A stretch of 64,000 nt of DNA from Climacium dendroides (taxonomy: Eukaryota > Streptophyta > Bryopsida > Hypnales > Climaciaceae): positions 1,054,001-1,118,000 of the forward strand of contig OX467090.1 of the NCBI GenBank assembly GCA_950106755.1, in the 5' to 3' direction. The notes below the pieces were generated by a model, which did not search any database, was not told where the DNA came from, and was given only the letters and a program-made list of their open reading frames with translations. A program made the position numbers and the translations under genes. Below are positions 41,530 through 53,787 of this stretch, piece by piece (within the stretch, counting starts at the first letter, position 1; each line of letters opens with the position of its first letter).

Positions 41530-44500
41530 CATAACCATCAATTTAAGGGTTTTGGACATCATATCTATTAATAGACAATCACAAAATTATTGGACCCTAC
41601 TAGCAAGAGAAAAAGAATTCCTATGCACTTTTAAATGTATCATTTGGACACTGAGAATAAGTTGAGAATTTTTGAAGAGCCCATGCACCTAATAGCAATA
41701 CCATGGACTAATGTTCAAAAGTAGTACATCCTTATAATCACATCTATTCACTTCCTAAGATTTTCCAAGATTTTAGAAGTGACGGTTATAAGTATAGTGA
41801 TGGTTATGAGTGCTCTTACCTTAATAATTAGAATGATTGAAATTTTTTAAAGATGTTCTTGACAATATATATATATATATATATATATGCTAATATTATT
41901 AATTGTTAAACTTCAAAAATTGATGCATTTTTTAAAATTTTAAAATTTTGTAGGATCTAATTTGGTCAATTTTGGCTTTCTACTCCTTTTGTTTGAAATT
42001 GGATATAAATTTGAGAGAATTTTTATTTTCTCATTTTTTTAAAATTTAAAAAATACTATATTTCCTTTAGTTTTTTTGGAGGGTAAAATAAACATTATTC
42101 ATCTGCTAATAATTAATCTTCTCCCAAAACTACATTATTTGCCTATAAAATTGATCATAAAAAATTGTTATAATCTAAAAATCCAACAATCAAAATTTTT
42201 GACAATTAATTTTGTGCATACTAGACAAAGTATTCTTGATTATTGTATGGTTAAAATTAAAAAATTCAAACACATCCTTGTACAAGAAAACATCAAAGTG
42301 AGACAATTCATTGAAAACCTCCTTTGTCAAAAAATTGTTGGACCTTGAGGGGTTAGCATTCACTATTTGTATTATGAATGTTTTCAAAAGATTACTACTA
42401 GAGATACAAGAAATGGATGGAGTACATCCAAGTGTACTGAATAAACAATTTTGTCTATTTGTCATCAAGGCAACTAGCATGCTCACTTAGTGCTTTATGG
42501 TTATTGTTGAAGGTCGTGAATGACTTCATATCGGATAATATGGATGGGAAGGAAATAAAAACATACAAAAATCAAGATATAATGTCTTGATTCTATTCAA
42601 GATTGCATTCAAAATTGCATTCTATAATTAATTTTTCCAAATTCTACATCCACCTCCTTCTTGGATTTTTAGGAATCACAGGGGAGGACTCTAGGTAAAC
42701 AAATAAATTTCCTATATTTTCAGCTTTGAAAATCCATATAATAATGAGTGAATATGAGAAAACTATAAAAACAACAACTTGGATTAGTGTGAGTGAATTT
42801 CACCTTAAGGTAAAACTCATTCACAAACTTGGGCCAAGGAGGAGTGCATGGAACCCTAACTACTTTGCCTTCCAAGCAACGGACTTTTTTAGGTTTTTAT
42901 TAGAACTTCTTTTTTTTGTAAATTAACCCCAAGTGAAAGAGGACCAGCCCTCCTAAACCTGTAAAATCAGGCCCTAACTTAGTTGAATCATCTCATCTAA
43001 CCTCCACATGATTTAGTGGAGCTTCCTAAGTCAAAATTGCATTCAAAATTGCCCTAGAGGTCTAAAATGGCCCCAAATTGAACCCTAATTCTCAATTCCA
43101 GCACACCATGCTCCCACAAACCTCCAACTTCTACTAAATCTTAACCATTGAGCTTGCATGCAACTTCAATCATCATCAAGCATTCCAATTGACCATTAAC
43201 ACATAAACAAAACCTTTTATAACCATGTGCAATGAAAATTGAAGAGAAAATTCACCAAAACCTCAAATTTGACCTCTTGCTAGGGTCAACAGACACCTCT
43301 TCACTAAAACCTCCACCAATGCTTTGATTCCGCTCCAAATTGAGTGAAATTAGTCTAGCTTGAAAGTTGACTCGAAGGCGCATCTTTTCCCTAAGTTTCG
43401 CTTGAATCCATTACCCCAGTTGCGTGCGATAGCTCGTTAAAGTTGGACGTCCTTCATGGTTGCGGTTGAGACCACCCTACACAAAATTGGTTGCTCTGAC
43501 CTTGTCGTAGCTCCAAATCGGGCGAGACAAATCTTGTTGGAAAGCTGACTTCAAGTAGCTCCTCTTCAAAATTCAGCTCCATTGGATTTTCCATGCATCC
43601 ACAATTGTCCATCAAAGTAGGCCATTTGATTTTCTTCACAGTTTTCAACCACTTTCCTCTTCTAACCTACAACCACCCTCCATTTTCACTTCGTTTTGTC
43701 CTTCACCAAGTGAAAACCTACTCGACAAATTGTTCCTAAAAACTTTCTACCCTAATCTCCCACACTCTTTACTTTTCATGCTATGAATTCTCAAAACCCT
43801 CTCCCACACAAAACACACAATATTTATAATCTTATAAATCATATTTGAACAAAGCATCACCACAAAGCACTCTCGTCATCATCTCAAATATGGTCATCTT
43901 TAAATAAAAATGACTAAAATTTTTGTATAATTTTTTTTAATAAGTAAGCATATATTGAAATGTACCCCAAGGAGAAGAGAGAGAGTTGGGAAGATGATGA
44001 GCCTCCAACCCTAATTCGACTTTTTCCCTATTTTCCCAAGTTACTAACTCCTACTTACTTTCATCCATCCTTCATTTACTGAAAAATGCCTTTAAATTAC
44101 TATTTTGTCTAATTTAGTGCTCCTATGACTATGTAAGTATTTTCCTAATAGTTTTCACTTCAATAACTTTTTTGGTATTTTTATGTTTCTTCATTACTCA
44201 TAGTTTCCCATTCACATTAGATTCATTTTTTAATTCTACGCTTGGTTTCCACTTGATGTTTTGTATTTTTACTTTTTATGTTTTTTAGTTAATAATTTGA
44301 TCTAGGTTCATTTTCTATGAACTAAAAAGTGTGCAACCTAATGATTGTAGCTTACTTTAGGATATTAACATTTTTAAATTTAAAAACTAACACCTAATTT
44401 TTATATTTTCATTTATCATAAATGTGAACCAATATGGTGGTTCACAGTTAGTTTCCTTTCAAGGATGATACATAAAAATTTTACCAAAAGATTCATCATT

Positions 44501-44918
44501 TGAACCATTCATCTAGAAGGGGCAAAAAAGTTGATGGTGTTTTGGAGGTACTTTTCACCTTAATGTAGTATTGAAATACAAATCTATTTTCTAACTTCGT
44601 TATAGGTATATGATTGGTCTAAAGGTAGGAAGAACTAAAATAGACCATGCATGCTCTAAAAGCTTCCTTTAGAGCATTAGCAAAGGTACATTTCTCTTTC
44701 TTCAATGCACCATCAATGTACAAAAAGAGTATATTTCAAAAAGTGGAGGCTATTAGTGACCATTGCATTACAACTTCAAAAATTCTTAACTAATTTCGTA
44801 TAGGTTTCAAAAAAAGGGAAACAACTTGAATTAGATGACTATTACATTTTTCTTTCAAGAAAAGCTCACTAAAAAATATTTCAAGGAATTTTGCTTCTTC
44901 AATATGCAATAACTTTTA
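41530..44918. other. AT-rich spacer
   Basis: 3.4 kb with an (AT)n microsatellite at about 41865-41888 and T/A runs. The Lhcb/NOC4 fragment cluster ends before it. Nothing coding is supported. Confidence 0.5.
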
Positions 44919-44927
44919 ACCTTGAAA

Positions 44928-44996
44928 CAACGACGCTAGCATGCGAGCTTGGAGCGGCGAGCTTGTGAGCGGCGAGCGAGGAGCTCGTGAGCAGGG
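44928..44996 (+). repeat. Left terminal inverted repeat and GAGC-rich subterminal repeats
   Basis: The terminal 21-mer is followed by GGAGCGGCGAGCTTGTGAGC and related GAGC words up to GTGAGCAGG. The mirror image stands at the right end (61905-61959). Such arrays are usual transposase-binding sites. Confidence 0.8.
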
Positions 44997-45289
44997 AGCC
45001 TGAAAATTAATTATTTTTAAATTAAAAGTAAATTTTAAAAAAATAAAATTGGACTTAAAATTTATTTACTTTTTTTAGTAAATTATGAGTCCTATGACCG
45101 CTTGCCCTATTACCGTGCTTTTCACAAAGTTTTCATTTTCAAGGTAGTAATTTCTTTTATATGGCAAAATTAAAGAATATTACTTCTTTCATGTTTAACC
45201 AGTTCCCTTCAATGATTGCATTTGTGATGTCCATAAACTATAAAAATAATAATCCTACTACAATTGCTTTGCTTTTAGCTCAATACAGG

Positions 45290-45400
45290 GATTGCACCTT
45301 GGCATAATTAGAAGCCTCACGGGATTCGAACCCGGGCCACCTCATTCTAGTCTCATAGACCTCTCGCAATTTTGCTAATATACTCTCAACTTAATGGAGT
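45290..45400 (-). repeat. tRNA-derived SINE-like sequence or tRNA relic
   Basis: On the minus strand there is a box-B-like GGGTTCGAATCCCG (about 45326-45339) preceded by a box-A-like TTGAGAGTATATTAGC about 50 bp upstream. The acceptor stem and cloverleaf are not complete. It looks like a Pol III-derived retroposon rather than a working tRNA. Confidence 0.4.
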
Positions 45401-45621
45401 GACCACATCTTCACATAGAAGTTATTTAAATGGGTAACGGTTTCATCATCCCAAAGAAGAATTACACAGAAAATGAGAAGTACAAAATTTTATAACCATA
45501 CAACAACTACAAAGCAGACATTTCATAAAAAAAACACAAATGCCAATATTTTGCAATTCAATTGTTTAGAACTTCATATTCATAGTATATAATTCAAGTA
45601 CATAGAAAAAAATATTTGTGC

Positions 45622-48600
45622 CTATTCCGGAATAGTAATAATCCCCGCTCGAACTAAGAGAACCTTTAACTCGTTGAAACTATAGCTTGGTGCATGAATG
45701 AATTTGTCATCCTCCATGCTCATCTTGCAGAAGTATCGATACAAGTAGTACAAATGCTTGCAATTAACATATTGCTGACGTCCTCCAATGGCAGATACAA
45801 CCATACTTACAAAGTCTGGACATGTGCAGGAAGGGAACATACCCATTGTAATGCGATACACATTTTTTTTGTCATCTGCTCCTGTCTCCAATGATACAAT
45901 TGCACCTAGACCTGGTAATGGAAGCAAGGTCACTCCTATGATTTGGCCTTTGATATTCCTTGCACTTTCCCACTTGTTCCGTTGCTCTATTGTGGGGGCA
46001 TTTGCAAGTCTACGAATACTACGATTGTTCCTCACTGTTGGATACACATCTGCATTTGATGGCGGTGCATGATCATATAAAACAGTCTGAAAAACCTTCG
46101 ACATACTGAAAATTTTACGTGGTGATAAAGTTGGTCGCTCCTGCAGACAGAATCCCGCATGCTGCAGGAGCAAAGTCTCTTCCCGACTTAAATTGGTCCC
46201 ACTTAAAACAGGCCAAATGTCTGGCAAACTTGGCCAGTCAATGACCCACTTCCGCTTTGTACCTTTCACACAACGTTCAATGTCATCTGAACAAAACCAG
46301 AAGTCACTTATCACCTCTCTCCTGCTTCCGTAATCTTCTTTTCTTCCGCGATAAGTTGGAGCTGGTGTTCCCTTCCGTCCCTTCGAGATTTTTGCAGTGC
46401 ATTTCATATTTGACCCCCGCTGTTGAGCATAACATCTTGCATTCGATTTGTGGCTGATCCTTGCAATGTGCCACTTAGATGTATCACAGTCACTTTCAAA
46501 TGCAACTGTAACATGATTGAAGTCATTTGTCCCTTGTTCTTTTCCTTTGTCACTAGAAGACTCCACCCCAACCACAGATGACCTTGTACGAATACGAGGT
46601 TGCGAAAAATTAACCTTGTCCGGTCGATGTGAATCCCCTGCATCACCAATAGGTACGTCCAACTTCCTCTTTGTGCTTCCAAAGATTTCCTCTCCCTCCA
46701 AGTGTGGTACACGAATTCCAAAACCTTCACATCCAGGTAAGGTATTCAATGCCTGTGCCATCTTCTTAGGGTCTCCACTTCGTCTAGCAGCTCTCAACTT
46801 CAACTCACCTTTCGATGGGCCACATCCAGATGCATGCCCTTTTAAATAAGCTCGATAGTTAGTCATTTGCATCCACGCACGGATGCTGTCATCGCATGTA
46901 GCATCAAATAGATTGTTTCCTCGATTGCCAGACATTTGGAGCCACTTATTGTGAATTGTCTCCGACAAATTGCAAGAAGGCATATCCGCCATCTCTTCCA
47001 AATTCAAATCCTACATTGCATCACAAGCAGAGAAAAAAAAATTGCAGTCAATTCCATACATTACAATCTTCCGCAATAAAAAAAAGGACTATTACATCCA
47101 GTAATTTAATTTAGTTTAGGGTAGAATTTTGAAGACGACAAAATCCTTCATGCTATTCTTCATAAACGATTTCTCTATGCGCTTAACTACTAAAACACCA
47201 AGAAAAATATTAACAATTAATACCATTTCCTTTAATTCTATTCACCTCCCTTTATTTTAGATCATTTACGTATCCTATTTTATTACTAAAACGAAGACCA
47301 TGTCCTTGGGGTAGTCTTCTATATCTACTCTAATGTACATGATACAGAAATGTTGTACTCACCATTTGCATGAATCCCCCCCATTGCCGATATCGAAAAT
47401 GCCAAAATGCTAACCAGTGATCTAAGTGATGAAGCGCATCTTCAGTTGCTGCTCCAGATGATAACCACCATGACTTAATTGCTAGATATCGTGTCTCCGC
47501 TTCTTCCATTGTCTTCGAATCTTTGTATTGTTTACAAAGTTTTGTATGCTGATGTTGGAATTCCTCCTTGATGTATTTTTGAGTATGCTTCTGAAGTGAA
47601 GTGCTCCAATGCAGTAAGCATGTTCGCTCACGATTCTCCATTCTGTCACTAGCTGAACCATTTCCATAGACTATACGAACAGCATTCCAATTTGCCATAG
47701 CGCTATCTGCCATGAATCCCTTGAAGTTTGGGTGATGTACTCCGTTTCGTGACATGACGGCATTCAAACACTTCCAAAATTGCACTTGAATTTCAGTATC
47801 TTCAGATTGCATATCACAGACTGCAATGGTCATTACCTTCTTGTATTGTGCATCATAAACATGACATGCCATTGTTGTCCACTCCTTCACACGCTTCACA
47901 TGGTCAAACATCATCCAAGCATTCTCCAAATTCCCTCCAGGTTGCATGCGCTTCACCAAATCCACTCCACTTCCAGGACCTTCAGTAAGCATCTTGAAAA
48001 TGTAAACTTTCTCCTTTCCCTGTCCTGGAAATACGCTGTCGTGAATGAATTCAAACTTTGATTCCTTCTTCATGGTCATGATGTTATCAATTACACCTCC
48101 TCCATTGCTTGAGCGAAATGATGATATGACATTTCTAACATTCGGACTGCTTAAGAATTCAAAGCGATCCATCACTTCCTCCAACTCTTCTCCCTTCAAC
48201 ATTTTTTTTTCCCCTTGACCATCATGAAATAAATAGTTCGTCAAAAACTCTTTGCTTGCAGACAAAGCAATTGCTGAGTTAGTGGCCTTTGGTGTCTTAG
48301 CCACTTCATCTGCTAGAAGTCCACAAATTTTTTTTGCAGAATCCCTGTACATTCCTTTTGCAACAGGGTGAGTGTGGTCTCCAAAGTGAATTGCAGCTCT
48401 ACTCATATGTGGATTAGCACTATAGCAATAGTAAATCCGAGCATCACACACACTTAGGCATGATGGTGAAATCTTGCACACTTTGCAAACAAGCGTACAA
48501 TCTTTTGAAGTATTGTTTCCTACTTCAAAAGGAAATGTTGTGTAGCCACTCCATTCTGTCTCATTGCGTTTAGAAGTCCTCTTCACATAATCACAATCTG

Positions 48601-49522
48601 GATTCTCACAAGCAAGATGACCTGCACAATATGACTTACGGAACTTCAGATTGTCAGAGTTCTGAATGTTTGTAGTCACCAATTTGCACCAAGGATGTCC
48701 ATCGTATCGCTTATCCATTCCTTCCAAGTTCTTCGCTGCTGCTGAAGAGGACGACAGTCGACAAGGAGGCAATTCGAAAATGACATTTCCATTGAATATG
48801 GCTGGAAGAAATTGCACGCGGTGATGCTTCATACTGTTGAGGTCCATTGTGGATAACTCGTTCCTTGAACGATGCATAGATGCCAATCTCTTCAGGCATT
48901 CTATTATACTCAATCGACTGATTGCACTTGGATGCAACGGGGGACGTGACACAGAAGAACGCCCTGGACTACTGGATAGGGTGTTCTGCACCGAAAATGG
49001 ACTTCCGTTTTCATTTAGAGCAGCCTTGTTAGGAAGCAATGGCTCTAACACTTCTAACTGAAGAGATTCTCCTGATGAATCGCTAGACAACTCGATAACA
49101 GAATCTTCTTTCTCTAGTTTCACTGCACGAAGAACAGAACCATGTGGAACAGCTCTAGACACTTCTCGAGTCGAACTAGGAGATAATACATAATTAACAT
49201 ACGGCATATTGACAGTAGAAGTATCTGAATGCCGACTTGGGATTTCTGATGATGAAGATACCAAACACAAAGGAAGACCGTAAGCTCTATAGTTCCCCTT
49301 CGATAGATACCAACAATGACCACTTTCTTCTTCAGACTTCACCATAGGAATTGACTCTTGCACTTGTCCTGACAGTGACATCCTCTCTTCTTCAACATAA
49401 ATGGAAGATTCTACAAACTTGAAACGAACATGTAAGAGATGGCTCAATACTTTTGCTCGTCCTCCTTCATTAACCGGAAAAATAAGTGGAACTTCATATC
49501 CATCTACACGAATGGAAGCCAT
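45622..49522 (-). CDS. MULE-type transposase with SWIM zinc finger (two exons)
   Basis: Exon 1 is 49522-47363 and exon 2 is 47010-45622, about 1,182 residues with no internal stop. The intron has ATG/GTGAGT and TGTAG/GAT borders and phase 0. I chose the ATG at 49522 (MASIRVDG) over an upstream TTG. A Cys/His-rich DNA-binding-like region is at about 280-400 (CAGHLACENPDC ... CKVC ... HFGDHTHP). The DDE-type core at about 555-670 includes MMFDHVKRVKEW, AVCDMQSEDTE, GFMADSAMANWNAV and CLLHWSTSLQKH (C-x2-H after the second Asp, as in MULEs). The SWIM motif at about 1115-1140 is CTCPDF ... NCKHLYYLY. It would cut and join the ends of the 17-kb element in the nucleus. Lying inside those ends, it is likely autonomous. 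Catalytic residue assignment is by eye. Confidence 0.8.
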
Positions 49523-49531
49523 GATATACAA

Positions 49532-51076
49532 ACCATATGCAAAAACTACACAAGATGTAAGAGTGTAATCCTTATAGGTCAGTGCTGAACCACTTCTTTT
49601 TCTACGGTATAATAACGTACATGGAATTTGAATTCCACCTCAAATTAGGAGGCGTAGGAATGGACGACCCTCCTTTCTTAGTTACTATTATTGAATCCAA
49701 ATTTTTAGGTAGCCATTTTAAAGCACTTATTCTGCACCGCCTTCCTATAATACATTCACAGCATCTCAGAGGCTATGTTCGGCATCATAATTATGTGTCC
49801 ACATCACCTATGCAATAGAAAAATGAAGCACCTACTTTTGAGCTGCTTCAATTAGAATAATATTAAACGCAAACATGTAGCTATGTCAGTTAGTTCCAAA
49901 TTGTGTGTAAATTAAGATTTCAGAATATGGTTTAGGAAAGTTCACTCATGGTTATTTTTGATATTTCTCTAGTATGAGATGGCATTTTCAAATGGACAAT
50001 TTCAGCGCCGACGTTATCAATTAATATCACAATGCAGCAAAATTACCTCACATTCAGTGGTTGGATGAAAATTCAAAAATCAGGTGAAAACATAGTATAA
50101 AAAAAAGGGCGGGGTTCACAATATCAATTGCACCACCCAGCCTTAAGTCTCCTTGTCAAAGCGCATAGCTCTCCCTCTTTCTTATTTCAATCCTTTCTTT
50201 ATTCCGTGCAATTGTATAGATATTGCTTTCACTTGCATTTTGAGTTTCAATGACTGCGACTATGTTTTCAGTTTAAAGATTCTTCAGCGCTTGTTTTCAA
50301 TTCTTAGAAGATAGTACAAACTAGTACTCATTCTCACGTTGATCTCATTTGGGCATTAGAAGTCATCTTTCAATTCTACAGCTTCGGAGTTCATTCACCG
50401 GAAGAAGCCACGAACTACCGTGACTGTCGTCAACTTAAACTGGAACATTTTTTTTGATTAGGAGCGTTCATCAATCATCCATCCTTGAAGTCTAAGTTCT
50501 TAAAGTACTTTTATATTAGGACTCCTGTTCTTCTGCAACGTCTTAGGACTTGGTCATTCTTTTCTTCATGTGGAGAATAGATATTTCATTAAAATGATGC
50601 CATTTTAACGCCATTTTTCTACTCTTTTTCTACAAATGGTGTACATTTAGAACACATGCTCTAAACTGATGTAGGACTGGTGTACATTTTAGAACACATG
50701 CTTTAAACCTGCAAGTGCCAAGTTTGCGGAATAATGCCGTTTTAACGAAATATCCGTTAAGGGTTGTGCTAAATCATCAATTCCTCATTATTTTTTCGAT
50801 TGATCGCGTCTCTTCAACACTCACAGAATGTCTAGCTTCATTCACACGTGGCAAGGTGAGGGGGTTGGTAGTTTAGTACTTTTTGGAACCCTGACAGTTG
50901 TTGTCCATACCGGTACATCTGTGCTGGGCCGGTTCAAGGGTAGTCAATTACCAAACCCACAGTCCAAGTTTTCCCCATAACGCTGTTTAACTTTCTTAAA
51001 TGATTTCACGTCAGCAAGCCATTTCGCGTGCCGGACACTTCTAAAATGGCTTTTGTTGCTTTCACGATATGTAGAG
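49532..51076. other. Central promoter region of the 17-kb element (transposase side)
   Basis: Non-coding sequence upstream of the leftward transposase. It probably contains that gene's promoter and 5' UTR. No other gene is seen. Confidence 0.4.
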
Positions 51077-51079
51077 TAA

Positions 51080-52343
51080 GAGCGCGTTTCCATTGACCGC
51101 CTGGACCTCCAGGTTCGGGAGGTCCAGGCGGTTTCCATTGGGGGGAAGGGGAAGCTGGACCTCCAATCAGACGTCCAGGTCCCCCTCCAGCCTCCAGGCC
51201 TGTTGAAGCTGAAAAACAGACCTGGAGGGCCTGGACCCACTGGACCCCCCCAAACTTGGAATACGACAGCCCATGTCGTGCTACAGGGTCCTGCAAAAAT
51301 TCTCTGAAAAGTTACTGCGGAAGCCTTGTTTGCCATATGTAAATCCAGAGTGGTTAGTAATTCTGTGTTCCCATTTCCAAAGCCCTGAGCAGCTTGGGCA
51401 TGGGGGTATGGCTCCCTTGCTAGGCTGGGAAGAAATGCTGAAATTTTATTTTATAATTTTTATTGATTCTTTACACTGACTGCTGAAGTGATTGAGTTGA
51501 GTTCATTATGCTGAGGGTATTCATGTTGATATCACAGAATTTTTAATTATTAAATTTTCATCATAATTTTCAGTATTTATATTAATAATAAAATAATAAG
51601 ACTAATATTACTTAACAATATGAAATATGAAATAGTAATACTATTAAATAATTAATAATGTTTATATTAATGTTAGAATAATTATAAATATTAATTAACA
51701 ATGAATAGTATGTAAATGAATGCTGAATTTTTTTTCATAAATAATATAATATGTGAATTTTCAATGGGTAAAATCAGTTCAAAGGAAAAAAAACATTACA
51801 AGAATAAAATGGACACTAATGGATTTTAATTAACTCTTAAAGGACCAAGCCCTTTTATTTCCTTCCTAGAAAACAATAATTAAAAGCAATAATTGAAAGC
51901 AATAATTAGTAATACGAATTAATAATAATAATAAAACAATAATGAATAAAATTAATTAATAACAGTAATTAACATAATTAATTAATAACAATAACTAATA
52001 TAATTAATTTCTAACAGGAACTAACATAATTAATTAAGAACAATAATTAACATAATTAATTAATAACAGTTATTAACCTAACTAATTAATAACAGAAACT
52101 AATATAATTGATTAATAACAATAATTAATAGAATTGATATGGCTTAAGTTCAGTATATACCTTTTCAATTTACTTCGGAGTAAGCTGAGTTAACAACCGT
52201 TTTCTAATTGCCTTGCTATGGCTCCTCCAGGACCTGGAGGTCCAGCTTCCAATGGAAAGCTGGACCTCCCTTCCGGCCATCCGACTCCCATCCAGTCCGC
52301 CCTCCAGGAGCTGGACGTCCACGAGGGTAATGGAAACAGCCTC
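51080..52343. mobile_element. PIF/Harbinger-type MITE, 1,264 bp
   Basis: The left end GAGCGCGTTTCCATT and the inverted right end GAGGCTGTTTCCATT form 15-bp repeats with three mismatches. The 3-bp duplication TAA flanks it (51077-51079 and 52344-52346). TAA duplications and a GAGGCTGTTT-type end are typical of PIF/Harbinger. Each end continues into palindromic GGACCTCCAGG/GGAGGTCC words (about 51105-51250 and 52228-52322), while the middle is a very AT-rich AATTAATAACA repeat. No transposase is encoded. It is inserted between the two genes of the 17-kb element. Confidence 0.8.
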
Positions 52344-52895
52344 TAAATTGAAGACTACCATTACAACAAGTCTCCAACAACCAACTGAACTGAAACCTGT
52401 GAGCGATGCTATGGTTTCTGAGCGATGCTATGGTTTCATCAGAGGAGTTTTGAGACGGTCATCAAACAAATATTATCCTTTTTGTGCTTGCCATGAACAT
52501 TACTGTAGTGATTTACAGAAGAGTGGTCCACATGTTCTGTGCAAAGAGACAGTAGAATACGAGTGAATTAGCACTCATAGACTAGTATGTCAATAAACTC
52601 AACGTCTCACAGAATCAAGGAAAACTGAGATAATCTCGGCAACAACTCCAGTGCAGAAGTTGTAATTTCGAAATCTAAGTTGCCGTAACAGTCATCCCGA
52701 GTTTCAGTGCTGAACTCTGCGGCAATTGGGCGACCTGCATGACCTGTAACAATTTTTTGGTGCATCCATTTATTCGATCTGTTATCGAAGACCCTTTTTC
52801 TCCCACTACGTGATGGATTTGGACCAGCCTTTTCCCATTTCCAGATGATGTCACAAAGACCTAAAACCTCACGATAGCACATTGAATCCAGAAAA

Positions 52896-52987
52896 GGGCC
52901 GCCGAGGACGCACCTGACACCGCAAGTTGTGCGGTGCTTTATCAGCCGCTAGACCCTATCTCCGGGTAAGCCGATTCCAGGGTAGGC
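52896..52987 (-). rRNA. 25S rRNA fragment (copy 1)
   Basis: On the minus strand it reads CCTGGAATCGGCTTACCCGG, then AGATAGGGTCTAGCGGCTGA, then AAAGCACCGCAC and GGCGGCCC. This is a conserved stretch of the eukaryotic large-subunit rRNA as I recall it. It is only 92 bp and carries transitions relative to copy 2. It is a relic, not a functional gene. Confidence 0.7.
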
Positions 52988-53253
52988 AGGTTGTAAAAAA
53001 AAAAAGCGCAGCTCGGTCGATGATCAATCGCCCATTAGTTACTGACTTTTGCACGGGTTGGCATGCATGCATGAGGCTTCGGAATTGCTCGATCACCTTG
53101 TTGACTTGTTGATGTAACTTGCACAGTAAAGTATATGTAGAATAAATTGCTCTAACTATACGTGAGGCAACTTGTGAATGCCTTTCGGCGCATGTTATGT
53201 AAGCTTGTGGAACGTCAATGGTCTTCCAACTTGGCCAGGTGTTCAGAAACTGC

Positions 53254-53360
53254 TCCTGCAGATTTTCAAGGGCCGCCGAGGACACACTTGACACCGCAAG
53301 TCGTGCGGTGCTTTATCAGCCGCTAGACCCTATCTCCGGGTAAGCCGATTCCAGGGTAGG
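53254..53360 (-). rRNA. 25S rRNA fragment (copy 2)
   Basis: Same stretch as copy 1, extended by the conserved GGCCCTTGAAAATCTG motif. Both copies are followed on the plus strand by CARGTTGT and an A run (A11), so they descend from one duplicated or retroposed piece. They lie about 374 bp apart in direct orientation. Confidence 0.7.
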
Positions 53361-53787
53361 CAAGTTGTAAAAAAAAAAAGGGCGCAATTTGGCACCGGAA
53401 CCCGGCTTTCCGTTCATCTCGCATGGCCAGTTGTGTTTACCACAAATGGTCGACTTGGAGTGCTCATTCTGTCCCGGGATTCTCTTGCACAGCGCTCCAA
53501 TTTAAACTCACAGCGCTCCGAACCGAATTCAGATTCAATGAACCACAATTGCTGAGAATTAACTAAACGGCGTTGAAATTAACTAAACGGCGTTGAAACT
53601 TTCGTTACCAATGAAAGATCATCCACCAGGTCACCGTCACTTTCCCCGTCACAGCACCCTTCCCTTGTGCGGCCCTCTCTATGGACACTCAGTCTTTTGT
53701 TTTTTAAGAATTCTTTTTGCACCTGAGAAAGAGACGGCTGCAGCTCTGTTGCGGGAATTTCAGGAAACCGTACAGCTTGGCTCCACG

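Larger units (their letters stand above)
52347..53787. other. Central spacer of the 17-kb element with rRNA fragments and 5' region of the cargo gene
   Basis: Apart from the two rRNA-derived pieces, I see short frames only. The stretch 53380-53787 is the likely promoter and 5' UTR of the rightward gene. A duplicated TTAACTAAACGGCGTTGAAA motif occurs near 53558-53597. Confidence 0.4.

Noticed and set aside
43454..43648. Short minus-strand frame with ordinary amino-acid composition
   Set aside because: Isolated in AT-rich spacer, with no motif, splice partners or paralogue in the window.
45326..45348. Functional tRNA gene on the minus strand
   Set aside because: Only a box-B-like arm and a loose box A are visible. 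No acceptor stem or full cloverleaf can be folded by eye.
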